56,347 bases of DNA, taken from assembly GCA_036986275.1 (NCBI GenBank), contig BTRG01000010.1:1-56347 (forward strand), written 5' to 3'. The DNA comes from BTRG01 sp036986275 (GTDB lineage: Bacteria > Pseudomonadota > Gammaproteobacteria > Acidiferrobacterales > SZUA-150). Both the position numbers and the translations under genes were made by a program. Positions 34,614 through 45,666 of the stretch are shown in pieces. The notes under the pieces are model-generated. The model was not told where the DNA came from and searched no databases. It was given only the letters and a program-made list of their open reading frames with translations. How positions within the stretch are numbered: position 1 is the stretch's first letter; each line of letters begins with the position of its first letter.

Positions 34614-36872
34614 TTAGGCAGGTTGATGTTCGCCTTCCACGTCGAAGAATAGCTCACCATCCTCCACACCAATGGCCACATGACCGCCATGACTTAGACA
34701 CCCAAACAGGATTTCATCAGCCAGACGTTTCTTGATTTTATCCTGTATCATGCGTGCCATGGGACGAGCCCCCATTGCGGCATCATAACCGTGTTCGGCC
34801 AGCCACACACGCGCCTCAACATTCAGCTCTATGACGACATTGCGATCTGCAAGCTGTACCTCCAGCTCGAGAATGAACTTGTCCACCACATGACTGATGG
34901 TCTTTTCATTCAATGGATTAAACCTGATAACTGCATCAAGCCGGTTTCTGAATTCAGGTGTGAACAGTCGCTCGATTTCTTTTGTATCATCCGCGCTGTG
35001 ATCTTGTTTTGTAAAACCCATCGACGCGCGACTAGTATGCTGAGCGCCGGCATTTGTGGTCATTACGACTATGGTGTTACGAAAATCAGTTTTACGGCCG
35101 TTGTTGTCAGTCAATGTGCCATGGTCCATAACCTGCAACAACAGGTTAAAGACATCAGGATGGGCCTTCTCAATTTCATCCAGCAGCAATACCGAATGCG
35201 GTTGCTTGTTGACGGCATCGGTCAGTAAACCGCCCTGGTCAAAACCCACATAACCTGGGGGTGCACCTATCAGGCGCGACACCGTGTGCCGCTCCATGTA
35301 TTCGGACATATCAAAACGAATCAACTCTATACCCATGATATGTGCCAGCTGGCGAGTGACCTCAGTCTTGCCCACGCCCGTAGGTCCGGAGAACAAATAA
35401 GCGCCTATGGGTTTCTCAAGACTGCGCAAACCGGAACGAGACAGCTTGATTGAACTGGACAACGCCTTGATTGCACTGTCCTGTCCAAATACAACCAGCT
35501 TGAGGTCGCGATCAAGATTCTTTAATGAATCCAGATCGCTTTTGGATACTGTCCTTGGAGGAATACGTGCGATCTTGGAAACGATGTTTTCTATATCGGA
35601 TACGCCTATGGTCTTCTTGCGACGTGACGGTGGCAATAATTGCATGCTGGCGCCGGCCTCATCGATCACATCAATGGCCTTGTCTGGTAAAAAACGATCA
35701 TTGATATAACGCTCAGACAATTCCACGGCACTGCGCAAGGCCTGGTTGGTGTATTTGATATTATGGTGACCTTCAAAACGACTCTTGAGACCACGCAGGA
35801 TCTGCACGGTCTCGTCCACTGTGGGCTCCACAACATCAATCTTCTGGAAGCGCCTTGATAAGGCCCTGTCCTTTTCGAAAATACCGCGATACTCCTGGTA
35901 AGTCGTAGAGCCTATACACTTCAGCTCGCCATTCGCCAGCACCGGCTTCAGAAGGTTTGAGGCGTCCATGGCGCCTCCCGATGCCGCACCTGCCCCAATG
36001 ATGGTATGTATTTCATCAATAAACAACACGGCATCATCATGCTTGGCCAGATGATGCAACACGGCTTTCAAGCGCTTCTCGAAATCCCCACGATATTTTG
36101 TGCCAGCGAGCAAGGCGCCCATATCGAGGGCATAAATGGTGCAACCTTTCAAAACGTCGGGCACCTCGCCATCCACGATCTTCTTGGCCAAACCTTCGGC
36201 CAGCGCCGTCTTGCCCACGCCCGCCTCACCAACATACAGTGGATTGTTCTTACGGCGGCGGCAGAGCACTTGAATGGTGCGCTCAATCTCTAAATCGCGC
36301 CCAATAATGGGATCTATCTTGCCTTCACGCGCCCGCGCATTGAGCTCGACGGTGAATACATCCAGCGGGCTGCGCTCAGGTTGGCTGCTAACCTCTTCGG
36401 CTTCGTCAGGCGCAGGCAGTTCGTGCGTTCCTTCACCCGGCATCTTGGAGATACCATGGGAGATATAATTGACCACATCAAAACGTGTAATGCTTTGTTT
36501 GTGAAGAAAATACACTGCGTGAGATTCTTTTTCGGCAAAAATGGCTACCAAAACATTGGCGCCTGTTACCTCTTTATTGCCGGCGCCCTGAACATGTAAC
36601 ACAGCACGTTGAATGACACGCTGAAAACCCAGGGTAGGCTGTGTGTCGATCTCGGACTCGGACTCCAGTTTCGGTACGCTGTCGTCCAAAAAATCGTCAA
36701 TATTTAATCGCAGACTGTCAATATCCCCGCCACAGGCACGCAACACCTTGACGGCAGCAACATTGTCCAGTAATGCCACTAGCAAGTGTTCGACTGTAAT
36801 ATACTCGTGCCGTTTCTCACGAGCCGCCTGAAACGCTGTATTTAATGAATTTTCCAGTTCCTGCGATAACAT
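34614..36872 (-). CDS. clpA: ATP-dependent Clp protease ATP-binding subunit ClpA
   Basis: 752 residues, start supported by GGAGG. Domains: Clp-N (1-140), AAA1 with GEAGVGKTALAEG, AAA2 with GPTGVGKTEVTRQ. There is no long middle domain, which separates it from ClpB. A ClpP-binding IGF/L-type loop lies in the AAA2 region, as expected for ClpA. It unfolds substrates for ClpP and works with the adaptor ClpS (encoded immediately upstream on the same strand) on N-degron substrates. clpP is not in the window. Confidence 0.97.
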   Translation of the reverse strand: MLSQELENSLNTAFQAAREKRHEYITVEHLLVALLDNVAAVKVLRACGGDIDSLRLNIDDFLDDSVPKLESESEIDTQPTLGFQRVIQRAVLHVQGAGNKEVTGANVLVAIFAEKESHAVYFLHKQSITRFDVVNYISHGISKMPGEGTHELPAPDEAEEVSSQPERSPLDVFTVELNARAREGKIDPIIGRDLEIERTIQVLCRRRKNNPLYVGEAGVGKTALAEGLAKKIVDGEVPDVLKGCTIYALDMGALLAGTKYRGDFEKRLKAVLHHLAKHDDAVLFIDEIHTIIGAGAASGGAMDASNLLKPVLANGELKCIGSTTYQEYRGIFEKDRALSRRFQKIDVVEPTVDETVQILRGLKSRFEGHHNIKYTNQALRSAVELSERYINDRFLPDKAIDVIDEAGASMQLLPPSRRKKTIGVSDIENIVSKIARIPPRTVSKSDLDSLKNLDRDLKLVVFGQDSAIKALSSSIKLSRSGLRSLEKPIGAYLFSGPTGVGKTEVTRQLAHIMGIELIRFDMSEYMERHTVSRLIGAPPGYVGFDQGGLLTDAVNKQPHSVLLLDEIEKAHPDVFNLLLQVMDHGTLTDNNGRKTDFRNTIVVMTTNAGAQHTSRASMGFTKQDHSADDTKEIERLFTPEFRNRLDAVIRFNPLNEKTISHVVDKFILELEVQLADRNVVIELNVEARVWLAEHGYDAAMGARPMARMIQDKIKKRLADEILFGCLSHGGHVAIGVEDGELFFDVEGEHQPA

Positions 36873-36950
36873 CTGCTACCTCCGGGCCATCCCCTGCCTA
36901 TATAATCCTTGCAAGCATTGTTCCGGTTTTGCCGTCACTCCGCATACCCG

Positions 36951-37268
36951 TTAATCGGGCTCCATCGCGCACTGTAATGGGTGATTGTTTTCACCCGCAA
37001 ACACCAAGACCTGACGCACTTTGGTCTCGGCAATCTCGTGTGTGAATACCCCACAAATTCCGATTCCTTTAGTATGAACATGTAGCATAATCTGGGTCGC
37101 CTGTTCGCGATTTTTCTGAAAAAAACGCTCCAAAACAGCTACTACAAACTCCATGGGAGTATAGTCGTCATTCAACAGGATAACTTTATACAGCGCAGGA
37201 CGCTTGAGCTTTGGCTTGTCTTCCTGGACGACGGTATCGTCAATACGCTGCGGAATATTGTCACTCAT
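36951..37268 (-). CDS. clpS: ClpS adaptor of the N-degron pathway
   Basis: 105 residues from the ATG at 37268, which has a GAAGAAG ribosome-binding site; an ATG eight codons upstream is less likely. The N-degron pocket residues are visible in LLNDDYTPMEFVV and HVHTKGIGICGVFTHEIAETK. ClpS binds proteins with Leu, Phe, Trp or Tyr at the N terminus and delivers them to ClpA. 78 bases before clpA, same strand; divergent from the cold-shock gene. Confidence 0.97.
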   Translation of the reverse strand: MSDNIPQRIDDTVVQEDKPKLKRPALYKVILLNDDYTPMEFVVAVLERFFQKNREQATQIMLHVHTKGIGICGVFTHEIAETKVRQVLVFAGENNHPLQCAMEPD

Positions 37269-37401
37269 TACTTCTTCAGACCCTGATGCCACTGTGCTGT
37301 TCAGTCATTTTGCGACTGTGGCTCAATTTTTCAAGCCCTTTTTCTCTGATAATGTATGCGCCTATCTGCATTATAGGGCTCCGACAAACCCTACAGGGCG
37401 C

Positions 37402-37432
37402 TTGACTTGAAGAAAAAATGGTGGATGATTAT
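37402..37432 (+). promoter_or_regulatory. Possible promoter of the cold-shock gene
   Basis: TTGACT at 37402-37407 and a weak TGATTA at 37426-37431, 18 bases apart, 115 bases before the coding start. This would give a leader of roughly 110 bases, fitting for csp genes, which have long untranslated leaders. Low confidence because the -10 match is poor. Confidence 0.3.
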
Positions 37433-37546
37433 GTCTCACGTCGTTTCGGGCAGTGTGTCGTCCCTGACATTCCACCCGCAGTATGTTCGGCTGAGGATCC
37501 TGTAGAGCAGGGTAGCTTTTTTACAGAATCGCTAGAGGAAAGAAAC

Positions 37547-37750
37547 ATGGCAAGTGGAACGGTGAAGTGGTTCAGCAACAGCAAGGGATATGGCTTTATT
37601 TCCCCCGGTGAAGGTGGTACAGACGTGTTTGCCCATTTCAGTGCCATCGAAATGGATGGCTATAAGACCTTGAAGCAGGGCCAGGAAGTGGAGTACGAGG
37701 TCAAAGATGGACCCAAAGGTCCGCAGGCCATTAACATCCACTCTCCATAA
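37547..37750 (+). CDS. Cold-shock domain protein (CspA family)
   Basis: 67 residues, start at the ATG following AGAGGAA. The RNA-binding motifs RNP1 (KGYGFISP) and RNP2 (DVFAHFSAI) are intact, and the N terminus MASGTVKWFSNSKGYGFI is standard. Csp proteins are RNA chaperones. Its divergent neighbour is clpS. Confidence 0.96.
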   Translation: MASGTVKWFSNSKGYGFISPGEGGTDVFAHFSAIEMDGYKTLKQGQEVEYEVKDGPKGPQAINIHSP

Positions 37751-37896
37751 AGTATAAATACAATAAAAGAAACCCGACGCTGACCGATTTCCTGCTTCAG
37801 GAGAGGCGGCAATCAATACAAACTGTGCGGCACATTTGTGAACCGCGCTGCCCGGTGCGGTAAACTCCCTGCCTGCACCAGATCAGCGCCTGCAAA

Positions 37897-39156
<1,260 letters not shown>

Positions 39157-39259
39157 TTATTTGGGTCTCCAGGGACCGGTTATCCAAAAGGGGCGGATTC
39201 TACACGTCGACCCGGAGTGGCGGAACCACGGACAGTCGATTTCGAGTGAGGGAACCTGA

Positions 39260-42178
39260 TTAGAAAGAGGCGCCAAGCTGTAAATAGGCCTCGGTACTGC
39301 CGAGATCGCTATCGAGACCACGGGCCACACCCAGGCGTAGCGGCAAGGTCACGCCATAAAACAGGACCACTTCTACCGTCACTTCGGCGCCTAATCCAGT
39401 GTAATATTTATCTGGCTGACTATCATCCGTGTCCCAAATCCCGCCACTGTCGACGAATACCGTGCCATGCAGTTGATGCAGGCCCACGGGAGGAATAGTG
39501 ATGCCACGCTCCAGTCGAAGAATCGGGAAACGATACTCAAGCGACCCCAGCTGCATACGCCGCCCTTCCAGCTCACGCAAGCCACTTCGATAACCTCGTA
39601 ATGCGTATTCACGACGCCCGAAAGGCGAATAGACCAGGTTGCCACCCGGCAAGGGCAAACCATCGGCAGTACTACTACCGCCCAATTCAAAAGGCCGCGG
39701 CGACTCGTCACCCCAACCCTCAACAAATCGGACCGCCAGTACATGCTCGCCCCAGAGTTTGAAATACTCTCGCCAGTCCAGAGTATAAATACTACCGGTG
39801 TAATCACCGCCTTCGATGACTTCGCTGCTTTCCGCCACCAGCCGTACGGATCGTCCATCGCTGCGACTAATGGCGCGACGATACTGCTTTACCGATGAAT
39901 ACATGGCGGCCACGCCGGCGAGATTGTCGATCTCCTCGGGCTTCTCAGCGATGCCGTCTTCCACCCAGCCATCCGACTCACGCAGACGCAGGGCACCGGC
40001 ATGCAAAGTGATGCCGCGATCGAAGCGCAACAAGGGGAAGATCAGTTCACCCAGAAAGGTGTCATTGCGACGCACACGGATAGGCTCCAGATCATCGTCA
40101 ATATTTTTTTCCCGGTCGACATCGTTAAAACGCGAGGCATGCAATTTGAGTAAGGGCCACCAGCGGTCATAGAGATAATTAAATGAGCCAACCGGCCACT
40201 TATTCGTCACATCATAGGCCGCATCCAAGACATAAGTATGACGCTGCAAGACATCCCAGCCCGAAGTCACCACACCGACCTCCACTGCCGCATCATCCAA
40301 CACAAGATGGGGAAACCACCACTGAGGCGCAACCGTGGACCAGGGTGAGTAGCTGCTGATACGCGTCTTACCCAATGTTTCAGATTCGGTGTTCGCCTGG
40401 GCACGCTGAGGCTTGCCTGTCGCTGTCGCCTTGCCCTGGTTCAAGTTCAAGCGATATATGTCAAAACCGTCTGCATCAAAACCAGTATAGTAAAGGGTCT
40501 TTCCTTCCGCATCCGGTGCCGGATGGAAGGCACCGCCGAGGACATTGGTAAAAGTGTGCATCTTGCCACTGACGAGATCCATGCGACGTGCGTTATACAC
40601 GCCACCATGATCGGAGGTAAACCAGACGCTGCGTCCATCGGCCGAAAACTGTGGTTGCATCTCGATTTGCCGGTCGCGGGTCAATGCACGCCAGTGCTGC
40701 GTAGCGATCGAAAACAACTCCAGATTCCAACCCTTACCGGGCCGCCACAAGGCAGCTGCCAATGACTTGCCATCCGCAGAAATGTCCAATCCACCAATCA
40801 CTTCCCCGGCTGTTGCCGTCCAAAGCGTCTTTATGTGAGCGCCTTCAGCATTGAGTTGTTCAAGCGAGCTACGGCCCAATTCCAGTTTGGCTGCGATAAG
40901 TTCCTTACCGCCTGGTAACCAACTGGCATAATGATAGCGACCACACTTCGTCAACCGTGACTTTCTGCCATTGGCGCTGACGCGATAGAGATCAAAGTAT
41001 AACTGGGCATTACGACACAGCTCTGCCTGTGCCAACAGGATACCACTCTGGGTATCCACATCGAATCTTGATCCAGGATTGACATCCACCAGATGCCGGG
41101 GCTTGTCGCCCGGCTTGATTACCATCAACGCGGGATAGCTTTGCCAATCATTGCGCAGGTAATATACGGTGCCGTTTTCGGTAACACGAACAGCGCCCGT
41201 GCTATAACCATGCTCGGTCAGGGGTTGACCGGCGCGTACACCTTCTTTTCTTATACGACGCAGTGTCGGTTGGTATTTCTTTTCAAGATAGTCCTTGTAT
41301 TCATTCCACAATGCGCCCTGTCCCAGGCCAAAGGTATCCTCGGTATTGGAATTCACGCGAAAGGGAAACCAGTCACTACTATAATCTTCAACCATGGCTT
41401 GTATATATTTTTTGCCCTTCTTTTCCGCCACAAAATTATAGAAGTGTACGCCGTATAAATACCGTGATGTAGCGCCGGGCCAACTGACAATGGGCTGATT
41501 CACTTGGCGTACGGACTTCACACCGGCATCGACTTCCATACGCATCAACATATCAAAATAACTGCTTTGCCCCCGGCCTATGCCACGCTGCGTATCCGTT
41601 TCGTAATATGTGGCCAGGCCTTCAATCAACCAACCAGGCTGCATGGCATTGGGAAAAACCGTAAAAGGCAAGGCGCCGCCATAACGGCCAAAGATTTTTC
41701 GGAAAACCGCCGGTGCGCCCTTGGCCTTATCAAGATGCAGAATGTGAACATACTCATGGGTAATCACTGTCTCCAGCCAGCCGTCGTGGTCTTCCAGACT
41801 GTTCAGGCTATCCGGCGGCGACACATAGATACCACTACGGTTGGTCGGGAACGGTGTGGCATAGCCATTGGAAATACCCAGCTCGTCCGACAGGATAATG
41901 TCGGTACGCGATTTCGGTTGCCAATGAAAAACCGGTGATAATTTCCTGTGTACTTTTTCGGCAATTCCCGCGGCTTGCCGGGCCAGTTCTTCCTCACCCT
42001 GGTGGAAATGCACCTTAAAATGATCGCTATGCAGTGTTTTCCATTTCAGGTGCGCGGCATGACTGAGCCCCGCCCAGGAACTTACGGGCAACAGTAGACA
42101 CAACAGGACCAGCAAGATTACAACCGGACGACCCGGAACATGGGAATGACGGAGACGGAAAAAATCATATACGCTCAT
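39260..42178 (-). CDS. Outer-membrane fusion: gluzincin metallopeptidase, PD40 beta-propeller and Omp85-type barrel
   Basis: 972 residues. A signal peptide (hydrophobic 18-36, ending near SSWAG) is followed by a peptidase-MA-like gluzincin domain: H141-E142-x-x-H145 (ETVITHEYVHILH) and the third ligand E187 in WLIEGLATYYE. From about 320 to 600 come TolB/PD40-like propeller repeats (DGRSVWFTSDHGGVYNARRM; GKTLYYTGFDADGFDIYRL). The last 300 residues form a barrel ending in YLQLGASF, with the Omp85-family L6 motif LRGY at 860-863. No POTRA domains. Role unknown: the chain could tether a peptidase to the periplasmic face. Divergent from rluE. Confidence 0.85.
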   Translation of the reverse strand: MSVYDFFRLRHSHVPGRPVVILLVLLCLLLPVSSWAGLSHAAHLKWKTLHSDHFKVHFHQGEEELARQAAGIAEKVHRKLSPVFHWQPKSRTDIILSDELGISNGYATPFPTNRSGIYVSPPDSLNSLEDHDGWLETVITHEYVHILHLDKAKGAPAVFRKIFGRYGGALPFTVFPNAMQPGWLIEGLATYYETDTQRGIGRGQSSYFDMLMRMEVDAGVKSVRQVNQPIVSWPGATSRYLYGVHFYNFVAEKKGKKYIQAMVEDYSSDWFPFRVNSNTEDTFGLGQGALWNEYKDYLEKKYQPTLRRIRKEGVRAGQPLTEHGYSTGAVRVTENGTVYYLRNDWQSYPALMVIKPGDKPRHLVDVNPGSRFDVDTQSGILLAQAELCRNAQLYFDLYRVSANGRKSRLTKCGRYHYASWLPGGKELIAAKLELGRSSLEQLNAEGAHIKTLWTATAGEVIGGLDISADGKSLAAALWRPGKGWNLELFSIATQHWRALTRDRQIEMQPQFSADGRSVWFTSDHGGVYNARRMDLVSGKMHTFTNVLGGAFHPAPDAEGKTLYYTGFDADGFDIYRLNLNQGKATATGKPQRAQANTESETLGKTRISSYSPWSTVAPQWWFPHLVLDDAAVEVGVVTSGWDVLQRHTYVLDAAYDVTNKWPVGSFNYLYDRWWPLLKLHASRFNDVDREKNIDDDLEPIRVRRNDTFLGELIFPLLRFDRGITLHAGALRLRESDGWVEDGIAEKPEEIDNLAGVAAMYSSVKQYRRAISRSDGRSVRLVAESSEVIEGGDYTGSIYTLDWREYFKLWGEHVLAVRFVEGWGDESPRPFELGGSSTADGLPLPGGNLVYSPFGRREYALRGYRSGLRELEGRRMQLGSLEYRFPILRLERGITIPPVGLHQLHGTVFVDSGGIWDTDDSQPDKYYTGLGAEVTVEVVLFYGVTLPLRLGVARGLDSDLGSTEAYLQLGASF

Positions 42179-42261
42179 ATTCGATTCATCGCTATACCGT
42201 TATAATTAAGCGACAATGTACGTGACCCCCGTAATACTGTCTACAAGCCTGTCGCTGACCT

Positions 42262-42822
42262 ATGCTCATCGCTTTTAATAAACCGTACAACGTCCTGACA
42301 CAGTTCCGCGCGGAAGGCGATAGCGAGACGCTGGCAAGCTATATAAAAATACCCGATATCTACCCGGCAGGCCGGCTGGACAAGAACAGTGAGGGTCTGT
42401 TATTGCTCACCGATGATGGTGCGTTACAACACCGCATTACCGACCCCAAGCATAAACTGGCCAAGACCTACTGGGTTCAAGTGGAAGGCATCCCTGATAA
42501 ACATGCGCTGGAGAAACTTTGTATTGGCGTGGTGGTGCAAGGCAAATGCACACGACCGGCGCAGGTTTTGTTGATGAATGAACCCGAGGCATTATGGCCG
42601 CGACAACCCCCCATAAGGGTGCGCAAACGGATTGCGGATAGCTGGCTGGAACTAACGATCAAGGAAGGCCGCAATCGGCAAGTGCGGCACATGACAGCAG
42701 CCGTCGGCCACCCGACGCTGCGTTTAATACGGTCCGCCATCGGTCCATGGGCGCTGGCTGATTTAAGACCCGGCCAGTGGCGGGAAATCGATACACAGGC
42801 TATCGACAGGGTGAGCACATGA
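42262..42822 (+). CDS. rluE: 23S rRNA pseudouridine 2457 synthase (RluE-type)
   Basis: 186 residues: a single catalytic domain without an S4 domain, as in RluE. The catalytic aspartate lies in AGRLDKNSEGLLLLTDDG, and the RsuA-family motifs EGRNRQVRHMTAAVGHPTLRL close it. First gene of rluE-(nudJ)-mnmA-purB; its stop overlaps the ATG of the nudJ relic (ATGA). Confidence 0.93.
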   Translation: MLIAFNKPYNVLTQFRAEGDSETLASYIKIPDIYPAGRLDKNSEGLLLLTDDGALQHRITDPKHKLAKTYWVQVEGIPDKHALEKLCIGVVVQGKCTRPAQVLLMNEPEALWPRQPPIRVRKRIADSWLELTIKEGRNRQVRHMTAAVGHPTLRLIRSAIGPWALADLRPGQWREIDTQAIDRVST

Positions 42823-43079
42823 CCTGGAGAGCCAGTGTGACGGTGGCCGCCAGCGTTGAAGACAACGATAAATTTCTGCTCGTTGAAGCACAGACAGAAG
42901 CTATGGCGATATTCAATCAGCCCGCGTGCCATCTGCAAGCAGAAACCGGCTGGCGTTTTGTTAAGGTTATAACTTTCTTACGCTTTGCCTTTTGCGGACA
43001 GGTGCAACAGCATCTGCCAGAACAGGCGCTCGATGAGGGCATTATCACCCCGCACTGGATGACGCGGGATACCTTGTGA
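42819..43079 (+). pseudogene. nudJ: Eroded NUDIX hydrolase lacking the Nudix box
   Basis: 86 residues instead of about 150. MTWRASVTVAASVEDNDKFL and FNQPACHL match the N terminus of NudJ, and TFLRFAFCGQV matches a later segment, but the Nudix box (GX5EX7REUXEEXGU) between them is gone apart from a scrap (AETGWRF), and the C terminus stops early. All pieces are in one frame. Without the box the protein cannot bind its metal. The ATGA overlap with rluE and the direct continuation into mnmA are preserved, so the locus order is ancestral and the gene has decayed in place. Confidence 0.88.
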
Positions 43080-43087
43080 ATAGCCTG

Positions 43088-44182
43088 ATGGCAACAAAAA
43101 ACAAGCATGTCGTCGTGGGGCTCTCTGGCGGGGTCGACTCGGCCGTGGCGGCACTCAAACTGATTGAAGACGGCTACCGTGTCAAGGCCGTGTTCATGAA
43201 GAACTGGGAAGAGGATGATGACGCCGAGTATTGTGCGGCTGAGGAAGATTTAAGGGAGGCCCGCGCGGTCTGTGAGGTACTGGATATACCTCTCAAAACA
43301 GTTAACTTCTCCGCCGAGTATTGGGATCGCGTGTTTCAACACTTCCTGCAAGAATACCGTGCCGGTCGCACACCCAACCCGGACGTCTTATGCAACAAGG
43401 AAATCAAGTTCAAGGCCTTTCTTGAGTATGCCTTGTCATTGGGAGCGGACCGGCTGGCCACCGGCCACTACGCCGGACTCAGGCGTAACGCAAACGGTGT
43501 GCAACTGATCAAGGCCCGCGACGAAAACAAGGACCAGAGTTATTTTCTCTCGGCACTGGATCAGGAACAATTGCAAGGCACACTGTTTCCTCTGTCCGAA
43601 CTCACCAAGCCTGAAGTACGCACCATAGCCAAAGCCGCCGGTCTGCCTAACTGCGAAAGAAAGGACAGTACAGGTATTTGTTTTATCGGAGAGCGTCGGT
43701 TCAAGGATTTTTTACAGCAATACCTGCCGGGCCAGCCAGGCGAGATCCGCACCCTGGATGAAGAAGTCAAGGGTCAGCACCAGGGCCTGATGTACCACAC
43801 TATCGGTCAGCGACAGGGGCTGGGACTGGGTGGACCCGGTGGACCCTGGTTTGTGGTCGGCAAGGATATGGCGCGCAACATACTCTATGTCGTAGAAGGC
43901 GATGAGCATCCGGCCCTCTACAATGACAGATTGATCGCCATGGACCCACACTGGATTGCCGGGACCGCCCCGGACTTACCCTTTCCCTGTAAAGCAAAGA
44001 TCCGCTATCGCCAGCAAGAGCAAGTCTGTACCGTTGCGCCCCACACGCAAGGACTGGAAGTGCGCTTTGACACCCCGCAGCGGGCCATCACCCCGGGACA
44101 ATACGTCGTCTTTTATCGGGGTGATGTTTGCCTCGGGAGTGGTATCATCCAGCGGGTTCCGAAACAAAAGACAAGTGATTGA
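43088..44182 (+). CDS. mnmA: tRNA-specific 2-thiouridylase MnmA
   Basis: 364 residues from the ATG at 43088 (a GTG at 43076 overlapping the nudJ relic is the alternative). PP-loop GLSGGVDSAVAA (11-22), catalytic Cys102 (NPDVLCNKEIKF) and persulfide Cys198 (DSTGICFIG). MnmA thiolates the wobble uridine of Glu, Gln and Lys tRNAs using sulfur relayed by TusE. In E. coli hflD comes next; here purB starts seven bases after the stop and hflD is missing. Confidence 0.97.
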   Translation: MATKNKHVVVGLSGGVDSAVAALKLIEDGYRVKAVFMKNWEEDDDAEYCAAEEDLREARAVCEVLDIPLKTVNFSAEYWDRVFQHFLQEYRAGRTPNPDVLCNKEIKFKAFLEYALSLGADRLATGHYAGLRRNANGVQLIKARDENKDQSYFLSALDQEQLQGTLFPLSELTKPEVRTIAKAAGLPNCERKDSTGICFIGERRFKDFLQQYLPGQPGEIRTLDEEVKGQHQGLMYHTIGQRQGLGLGGPGGPWFVVGKDMARNILYVVEGDEHPALYNDRLIAMDPHWIAGTAPDLPFPCKAKIRYRQQEQVCTVAPHTQGLEVRFDTPQRAITPGQYVVFYRGDVCLGSGIIQRVPKQKTSD

Positions 44183-44189
44183 CAACATC

Positions 44190-45599
44190 ATGACCAGCAA
44201 TGCCCCCCTCGAACTGTCCAATCTGACTGCCCTGTCCCCGCTGGACGGGCGCTATGCACGGGCCACTGCGCCGCTGCGTTCCCTGTTCAGCGAATACGGC
44301 CTGATTCGCTATCGAGTACTGGTGGAGATACGCTGGCTGCAGATGCTGAGCAACCATGCGCAGATTCGCGAAGTCCCTGTCTTCTCTGACGACGCCATGC
44401 GGATTCTGGAAGGCATTATAGATAACTTTTCCGAGGCCGATGCCCAGGCCGTCAAGGATATTGAAGCCACCACCAATCATGACGTCAAGGCCATAGAGTA
44501 TTTCATCAAGGAAAGGATAAAGGGTAATGCCGAACTGGAAGCCGTCTCGGAATTCATACATTTTGCCTGCACTTCTGAAGACATAAACAATCTCTCTTAT
44601 GGGCTCATGCTCAGGGATGCCCGCATCGACCTGTTGCAAAGACTGGCAAATGTTATCCACGCCATACAGGAACTGGCCACCACCCATGCCGAACAAGCCA
44701 TGCTGTCCCGTACCCATGGTCAACCGGCCTCACCCACAACTCTAGGCAAGGAAATGGCTAATGTCTGCGCGCGCCTGCATCGTCAACGAAAATCTATTAG
44801 CGACGTTCCCATACTGGGCAAGATCAGCGGTGCCGTTGGCAACTATAATGCCCATCTTGCCGCCTATCCAGAAGTGGACTGGCAGACAGTTGCCAACACC
44901 TTTATCGAAGGCCTGGGATTGACCTGGAACCCCTATACCACGCAAATCGAACCCCATGACTACATCGCCGAGCTCTTCGATGCCGTAGCCCGATTCAATA
45001 CCATACTCATAGACTTCAATCGTGATGTCTGGGCCTATATTTCACTGGGTTACTTCAAGCAAAAAGTCGTCAAGAATGAAGTGGGCTCATCCACCATGCC
45101 GCACAAGGTAAACCCTATAGACTTTGAGAACTCGGAAGGCAATTTGGGGTTGGCCAATGCCATGCTGTTACACCTGGCCGGCAAACTGCCGATCAGTCGC
45201 TGGCAGCGCGATCTCACGGACTCCACGGTGTTACGTAATATTGGTGTCGGTCTGGGTTATGCCGTGGTGGCCTATAACTCCTGCCTGCGCGGCATAGGCA
45301 GACTGGAAGTGAATACCGATCGCCTAGCCGAAGACCTGGATAACAACTGGGAAGTCCTGGCCGAACCCATACAAACGGTGATGCGTCGCTATGGAATAAA
45401 AGAACCCTATGAAAAATTGAAAGCACTTACGCGCGGGCACAGCCACATGAATGCCAAGATCTTGCGTGACTTTATCAATACCCTGGAAGTTCCGGAGCAG
45501 GCACGCTCAGCCTTGCTGGCCATGACCCCGGCATCCTACACTGGGAATGCCGCCGCCCAGGCCTCACACATCAACATGCAAGACCAGGGGGACGAATAA
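44190..45599 (+). CDS. purB: Adenylosuccinate lyase
   Basis: 469 residues from the ATG at 44190, where family homology begins (LSNLTALSPLDGRYARATAP); an open extension upstream overlaps mnmA and is not used. The fumarase-superfamily signature SSTMPHKVNPIDFENSEGN holds the catalytic loop; earlier HFACTSEDINNLSYGLML and SRTHGQPASPTTLGKEMAN bind substrate. It acts twice in purine synthesis. Seven bases after mnmA, same transcript likely. Confidence 0.97.
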   Translation: MTSNAPLELSNLTALSPLDGRYARATAPLRSLFSEYGLIRYRVLVEIRWLQMLSNHAQIREVPVFSDDAMRILEGIIDNFSEADAQAVKDIEATTNHDVKAIEYFIKERIKGNAELEAVSEFIHFACTSEDINNLSYGLMLRDARIDLLQRLANVIHAIQELATTHAEQAMLSRTHGQPASPTTLGKEMANVCARLHRQRKSISDVPILGKISGAVGNYNAHLAAYPEVDWQTVANTFIEGLGLTWNPYTTQIEPHDYIAELFDAVARFNTILIDFNRDVWAYISLGYFKQKVVKNEVGSSTMPHKVNPIDFENSEGNLGLANAMLLHLAGKLPISRWQRDLTDSTVLRNIGVGLGYAVVAYNSCLRGIGRLEVNTDRLAEDLDNNWEVLAEPIQTVMRRYGIKEPYEKLKALTRGHSHMNAKILRDFINTLEVPEQARSALLAMTPASYTGNAAAQASHINMQDQGDE

Positions 45600-45666
45600 A
45601 CCACCCCGCGGCACCAAAAGTAGACACTTTAGGCGAGCTGACGGTGGATTAATTAACAACAAGACC

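Noticed and set aside
36951..37292. ClpS start at 37292
   Set aside because: The ATG at 37268 has a proper ribosome-binding site and fits the family length; the extra eight residues are not typical.
39260..42178. The large outer-membrane protein as a TolB or BamA orthologue
   Set aside because: TolB lacks a barrel and peptidase, and BamA has POTRA domains; neither matches the domain order seen.
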